From a virus: a stretch of DNA of 23,414 nucleotides. The position numbers and the translations under genes are program-made. The notes beneath the pieces were generated by a model that saw only the letters and a list, made by a program, of their open reading frames with translations, searched no databases and was not told where the DNA came from. Position 1 is the stretch's first letter, and each line of letters begins with the position of its first letter. The stretch lies in IMG/VR virus record IMGVR_UViG_3300008999_000041, positions 1 to 23,414 of that record; one strand, given 5' to 3'. Shown here one piece after another: positions 20,210 to 23,414 of the stretch.

Positions 20210-21166
20210 ATGAGATATTCACTTACAATATTCAAAAACACGTTTGACAACCAGACCCATCGGGGAATGGAGGTTGAATCGTGGGAGAAGTTTGAAGAAC
20301 TATTATATCATATGTTTGATAAGGAGGGTAGAAAAGGTGGTCGAGATTCTTCTGTGCTTATTAGTCCTGCTCGTTATTTTCCCGATACTACGAGGTCTAA
20401 TAAGAATGTTGATTTATGGGGCGGTTGGGCTGCTCTTGATGTGGATGATTATGTACTACGTCCTGATTCCAACCTCAATCCTAGTGACAGCTTAAAGGAA
20501 CAACTTGCGGAGAAGTATGGTCGATTTCATTATGTATGTTATAATACTGCATCATCGACCCATGAGAAACCCAAGTTCAGACTGGTCTTTCCACTGACCC
20601 GACAGGTAAAGAGTAAAGACCTTCCGCACTTCTGGTTCTCTATGAACAAACAGTTTGATGGACTGGGTGACAAACAGACCAAGGATATTTCGAGAATGTA
20701 CTACGTTCCCGCACAATATCCTGATGCATATAGTTTCGTCTTTGTCAACAAGGGTGTACATCTTGACCCTGATATGTTGATGAACAAACATTCATATGTC
20801 GAACCTACTGGTAAAACATTTATAGAGAGGTTACCGCCTGAGATGCAACAAGCCGTAATACAGTATCGCAAAGATGCGCTGGAGATGACCGATGTGTCTT
20901 GGACATCCTATCGTGATTGTCCATTCTTCCCTAAACGAATGGCGGTGGAATATCAGACTATCAGTGAGACTGGTTGGTACAGTAAGATGTATTCCATAAT
21001 GATTGCGACTGCGGGTAATGCGTACAAGAGAGGTTATCCTATCTCTGCCATTCAGATTGCACAGATGTGTTCGGAGTTGGATATTGAGACTGGTAACTGG
21101 TACAAGAATCGTCCCTTGGATAAGGAAGCAGACCGTGCATTAGAGTATATCTATCGCAATGGTTAA
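20210..21166 (+). CDS. Possible primase-polymerase (AEP)-like protein
   Basis: This 318-residue protein has the arrangement of archaeo-eukaryotic primase / VirE-N-like domains: 'W-A-A-L-D-V-D-D-Y' (D-V-D-D at 77-80, motif I acidic pair), 'T-A-S-S-T-H-E-K-P-K-F-R-L-V-F-P-L' (113-129, the S-x-H and R region of motif II), and 'K-D-I-S-R-M-Y-Y-V-P' (158-167, the third acidic residue with an Arg). The C-terminal part from about 220 is helical, like the domains that follow such cores. T4 phages use a DnaG-type primase (gp61), so an AEP-like protein beside gp43 would be unusual. No ribosome site precedes ATG 20210, in line with the leaderless promoter. Motif match only. Confidence 0.5.
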   Translation: MRYSLTIFKNTFDNQTHRGMEVESWEKFEELLYHMFDKEGRKGGRDSSVLISPARYFPDTTRSNKNVDLWGGWAALDVDDYVLRPDSNLNPSDSLKEQLAEKYGRFHYVCYNTASSTHEKPKFRLVFPLTRQVKSKDLPHFWFSMNKQFDGLGDKQTKDISRMYYVPAQYPDAYSFVFVNKGVHLDPDMLMNKHSYVEPTGKTFIERLPPEMQQAVIQYRKDALEMTDVSWTSYRDCPFFPKRMAVEYQTISETGWYSKMYSIMIATAGNAYKRGYPISAIQIAQMCSELDIETGNWYKNRPLDKEADRALEYIYRNG

Positions 21167-21176
21167 TCAAAGTCTA

Positions 21177-21182
21177 TATAAT
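21177..21182 (+). promoter_or_regulatory. Possible -10 box before the epimerase gene
   Basis: A perfect TATAAT lies 24 bases before ATG 21206 in the only gap of this region, with ACGGAG as ribosome site. No convincing -35 is found 17 bp upstream, so it would need an activator or be weak. Confidence 0.35.
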
Positions 21183-21205
21183 ACAGGACTAATTACGGAG
21201 TAAGT

Positions 21206-22144
21206 ATGAAAATATTGATAACTGGTGCCGCAGGGTTTATTGGTAGTCACGTTGCGGACAATTTGTTGGAGGATGGTTTTGATGTTGTTGGTGTTGACAA
21301 CTACAATAACTATTATGACCCAACAATAAAACATGATAGAGTTGAATACTTTGGTCATAGGGTTATTCCTTGTGATCTAAAAGACTTTGATGACTTGGAT
21401 GAGGTGTTTAACAAGGAATTACCTGATATCGTCATCCACCTTGCTGCACGTGCGGGTGTGCGTGATTCGGTTGGTAATGAACAACTGTATCACCAAGACA
21501 ATATTATTGCAACACAGAATCTTATTCAAGTATGTAAGATGTATAAGGTTGCAAAGGTTGTCTATGCATCTACCAGTTCGGTCTATGGTGGTACACCTAT
21601 CCCCAAGACTGGTTGGACAGAAGATGAGGTTACTGGTCACCAGTTGAACCCATATGCATATACCAAGTACTGTAACGAATGTCAGTTCAAAATCTCTGGT
21701 CTAAACAATGTGGGACTGAGATTCTTTACTGTCTATGGGCCATGGGGAAGACCTGACATGGCACTATATCAATTCACCGATAAACTAAAACGTGGCGCTC
21801 CAATCGAGGCGTTTAACTATGGTAATATGAAACGAGACTTTACCTATATCGGTGATATTGTGGAAGGTATCAAACTCGCACTGTTCTCTGATATTGAACC
21901 AAATGAGATATTCAATATCGGTAGAGGTAAACAGGTAGAGTTGATGCACTTTATCGATTGTATAAGTAGTGAACTAAATGTGGAACCACAGATACTTCTT
22001 GCACCTAGACATCCAGCGGATACTCTAGAGACTTGGAGTGACACATCTAAGTTGAAAAAGTTGGGTTATGAACCCATAGTTAATATCGAACAGGGGGTAT
22101 CTGCCTTTGTGAGATGGTTCAAAGAATATTACGGAGTAAAATGA
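21206..22144 (+). CDS. UDP-glucuronate 4-epimerase-like enzyme
   Basis: An extended short-chain dehydrogenase that should interconvert UDP-glucuronate and UDP-galacturonate. NAD motif 'G-A-A-G-F-I-G' (7-13), 'D-N-Y-N-N-Y-Y-D-P' (31-39), 'A-A-R-A-G-V-R-D-S' (80-88), catalytic 'S-T-S-S-V-Y-G' and Y150-x-x-x-K154, and the glucuronate-epimerase hallmark 'Y-G-P-W-G-R-P-D-M-A' (177-186) followed by 'M-K-R-D-F-T-Y-I'. Length 312 is typical (about 320-340). It overlaps the dehydrogenase gene (ATGA), which would supply UDP-glucuronate from UDP-glucose. Together they give UDP-galacturonate, a donor for the glycosyltransferases in this window. Fold and subfamily are well supported; use by the phage is inferred. 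Confidence 0.86.
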   Translation: MKILITGAAGFIGSHVADNLLEDGFDVVGVDNYNNYYDPTIKHDRVEYFGHRVIPCDLKDFDDLDEVFNKELPDIVIHLAARAGVRDSVGNEQLYHQDNIIATQNLIQVCKMYKVAKVVYASTSSVYGGTPIPKTGWTEDEVTGHQLNPYAYTKYCNECQFKISGLNNVGLRFFTVYGPWGRPDMALYQFTDKLKRGAPIEAFNYGNMKRDFTYIGDIVEGIKLALFSDIEPNEIFNIGRGKQVELMHFIDCISSELNVEPQILLAPRHPADTLETWSDTSKLKKLGYEPIVNIEQGVSAFVRWFKEYYGVK

Positions 22145-23085
22145 TGAGTGATGTAGAAGAAGTTGGGGGAGAATTGGAACAACCAAGAGCTCCAGAAAAG
22201 ATGCGAATTGGTATTGTGGGACATGGATTTGTTGGGGGTGCGGTAGACTATGCGTTTACTCATCCAGACATTGAGAAGTTTTATGTAGACCCCAAACATG
22301 GTACTACTATTGATGAACTGGTGGAGTGGCAACCTCATGTGTCGTTTATTTGTGCCCCAACACCTATGTCTGATGAGGGGTTTGTTGATGCTTCCATCGT
22401 AGAAGATGCAGTTCTGAAACTGTTGGAACATACCAAAGGTGGTGTTGTTGTCAAATCAACAATTACACCAGATGTTGTTGATCGTTTATTCTCTTCTGTG
22501 TTTGAAGAAGATGTTAAACGTTTGACTATCAATCCTGAGTTCCTGACCGAGTCGAATGCGAAAGAACAGTTTGTGAATGCACCTTATCATGTAATTGGTG
22601 GTCATCCTGATTCGTGTCGTGGTCTTGCCGAACTTTATGACATATACAGTCTATGTGTCGCAGATGACTTCTTGTTCTGTAGTGGGACAGAGGCCGCATT
22701 TATCAAGTATGGTGTGAACTCATATCTTGCAACTAAGGTGACCTTCTTTAATCAGTTATATGATGCGGTTGACAAGTTTGGTTGTAACTTCCCTACGGTT
22801 GCAAATGCAATTGGTAGAGATAAGAGAATCGGTGTAGGTCATACACGAGTGCCTGGCTATGATGGTAAACGTGGATTTGGTGGTGCGTGTTTCCCTAAAG
22901 ACACAAAAGCATTTACTTTGTTTGATACAGACTTGACTTTAATTGAGAAGTGTGTTAATATAAACAATGATTACAGAAAACAATATGAACTAGATGAACG
23001 TGAGGAATCAAATAATGTCAAGTATAATGGACAAACTGAAGAAGAACAGCAAGATCAAGACAACGGAAGTGTTGTCGGAGAGTAA
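22141..23085 (+). CDS. UDP-glucose 6-dehydrogenase-like enzyme, short form
   Basis: The NAD domain starts at 'M-R-I-G-I-V-G-H-G-F-V-G' (21-32). It continues with 'F-I-C-A-P-T-P' (69-75), 'K-S-T-I-T-P' (105-110), 'N-P-E-F-L-T-E' (131-137) and the catalytic 'G-F-G-G-A-C-F-P-K-D' with Cys250, all features of UDP-glucose/GDP-mannose dehydrogenases. These oxidise UDP-glucose to UDP-glucuronate. The 314-residue protein ends about 60 residues after Cys250 and lacks most of the usual C-terminal UDP-binding domain (normal length about 390-440). Its last 23 codons overlap uvsX in another frame and read as an acidic, low-complexity tail. ATG 22141 overlaps the epimerase stop; M21 is an alternative start. 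Confidence 0.8.
   Translation: MMSDVEEVGGELEQPRAPEKMRIGIVGHGFVGGAVDYAFTHPDIEKFYVDPKHGTTIDELVEWQPHVSFICAPTPMSDEGFVDASIVEDAVLKLLEHTKGGVVVKSTITPDVVDRLFSSVFEEDVKRLTINPEFLTESNAKEQFVNAPYHVIGGHPDSCRGLAELYDIYSLCVADDFLFCSGTEAAFIKYGVNSYLATKVTFFNQLYDAVDKFGCNFPTVANAIGRDKRIGVGHTRVPGYDGKRGFGGACFPKDTKAFTLFDTDLTLIEKCVNINNDYRKQYELDEREESNNVKYNGQTEEEQQDQDNGSVVGE
22933..22961 (+). promoter_or_regulatory. Intragenic phage promoter of uvsX
   Basis: TTGACT (22933-22938) with TTA after it, TGA, TGTG and TGT extension in the same register as the gene 45 and 46 promoters, then TAATAT (22956-22961, four of six). It lies inside the dehydrogenase gene, and the predicted start near 22968 gives a leader of about 47 bases. 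Confidence 0.55.
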
Positions 23086-23414
23086 GTTCTTCACAGAGAA
23101 AGATATGGTGCCGACCGATGTTCCAATGGTGAACGTTGCGTTAGCAGGAAGTATTGACGGTGGTGTCACGCCAGGATTAACAGTCCTTGCTGGCCCTTCA
23201 AAGCACTTCAAGACCTCGTTCGCACTGCTTATGGCGGGTGCGTACCTGAAGTCGAAGAAGGACGCTGTACTGCTCTTTTATGATAGTGAGTTTGGTAGTC
23301 CCCAATCTTACTTTGAGCAGTTCGGGGTAGATACCGCTCGGGTGTTACACACACCCATCGCCAATGTCGAGGAACTCAAATTTGACTTAATCGGTCAACT
23401 TGAGAATATCGACA
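23015..23414 (+). CDS. uvsX: UvsX recombinase, 3'-truncated by window edge
   Basis: UvsX is the RecA-like strand-exchange protein that works with UvsY and the helicase UvsW. The 133 visible codons match T4 UvsX: 'E-S-K-F-F-T-E-K-D-M-V' against A-S-K-F-F-N-E-K-D-V-V, 'L-A-G-P-S-K-H-F-K-T' (Walker A type G-P-S-K-x-x-K-T/S), 'L-F-Y-D-S-E-F-G' and 'G-V-D-T-A-R-V-L-H-T-P'. The true start is ATG 23015, shown by the N-terminal alignment and a TGAGGA site at 23001-23006. It overlaps the dehydrogenase gene by 71 bases in another frame. A promoter is predicted at 22933-22961. The Walker B region and C-terminus lie beyond the window. Confidence 0.95.
   Translation, partial: MSSIMDKLKKNSKIKTTEVLSESKFFTEKDMVPTDVPMVNVALAGSIDGGVTPGLTVLAGPSKHFKTSFALLMAGAYLKSKKDAVLLFYDSEFGSPQSYFEQFGVDTARVLHTPIANVEELKFDLIGQLENID

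Noticed and set aside
20244-20495. Second + strand frame inside the AEP-like gene (also 21387-21647, 14852-15055, 15895-16104, 11960-12175 and 17162-17344)
   Set aside because: All sit inside well-supported genes in another frame, with Ser/Arg/Leu/Ile-rich shadow composition and no ribosome site.
1-23414. tRNA genes, CRISPR arrays, insertion sequences, integrase or attachment sites
   Set aside because: I saw no cloverleaf-type sequence, regularly spaced repeats, transposase or integrase frames. The window reads as a lytic phage core.

Overview
The window is a piece of a marine T4-like myovirus genome (a tailed phage of the cyanophage / exo-T-even type). It holds the T4 replication and recombination core in conserved order: uvsY, uvsW, 55 (late sigma), 47, 46, 45 (clamp), 44, 62, regA, 43 (DNA polymerase), uvsX. 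All genes I accept lie on the + strand, packed with frequent stop/start overlaps. I see no tRNA, CRISPR array or insertion sequence. The host cannot be read from the sequence. The promoters are close to the bacterial sigma-70 consensus, and no photosynthesis gene is present here.

Layout. Positions 1-800 hold small early-type genes of unknown role. Positions 805-1363 hold a late promoter and a tail-tube/baseplate-type structural gene. Positions 1397-3765 encode UvsY, UvsW and a small P-loop kinase. Positions 3812-6464 encode an LSm-like protein, a nucleotidyltransferase, late sigma gp55 and a glycosyltransferase. Positions 6485-9875 carry the Mre11/Rad50-like pair gp47/gp46 with three small genes. 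Positions 9937-11912 carry the clamp and the large clamp-loader subunit. Positions 11896-13860 are a cargo block (PD-(D/E)XK nuclease-like protein, small proteins, MazG-like pyrophosphohydrolase, dCMP deaminase) that separates gene 44 from gene 62. Positions 13860-16771 encode gp62, RegA, a very acidic protein, the head-completion nuclease gp4, a cupin/JmjC-like oxygenase and Hsp20. Positions 16792-20178 encode a micropeptide, a GT25-like glycosyltransferase and DNA polymerase. Positions 20210-23414 encode a possible primase-polymerase-like protein, a UDP-glucuronate epimerase, a short UDP-glucose dehydrogenase and the start of UvsX.

How it works together. gp43, gp45, gp44/62, gp46/47, UvsX/Y/W and a possible primase-like protein form the recombination-dependent replication machine. 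dCMP deaminase and the MazG-like enzyme adjust nucleotides. gp55, with the clamp as activator, should turn on late genes from TATAAATA promoters. The sugar-nucleotide enzymes and glycosyltransferases suggest glycan or DNA/virion modification.

The most interesting signals are regulatory. (1) A late promoter sits inside a hairpin that would bury the ribosome site of the tail gene on read-through mRNA. (2) The hsp20 leader has three hairpins, the last pairing the Shine-Dalgarno with a UUGCU motif as in ROSE RNA thermometers. (3) A recurring 29-bp promoter family precedes replication genes. Two near-identical copies place the predicted transcription start exactly on the AUG (leaderless), and several use the TGA stop of the upstream gene as part of the -35 box.
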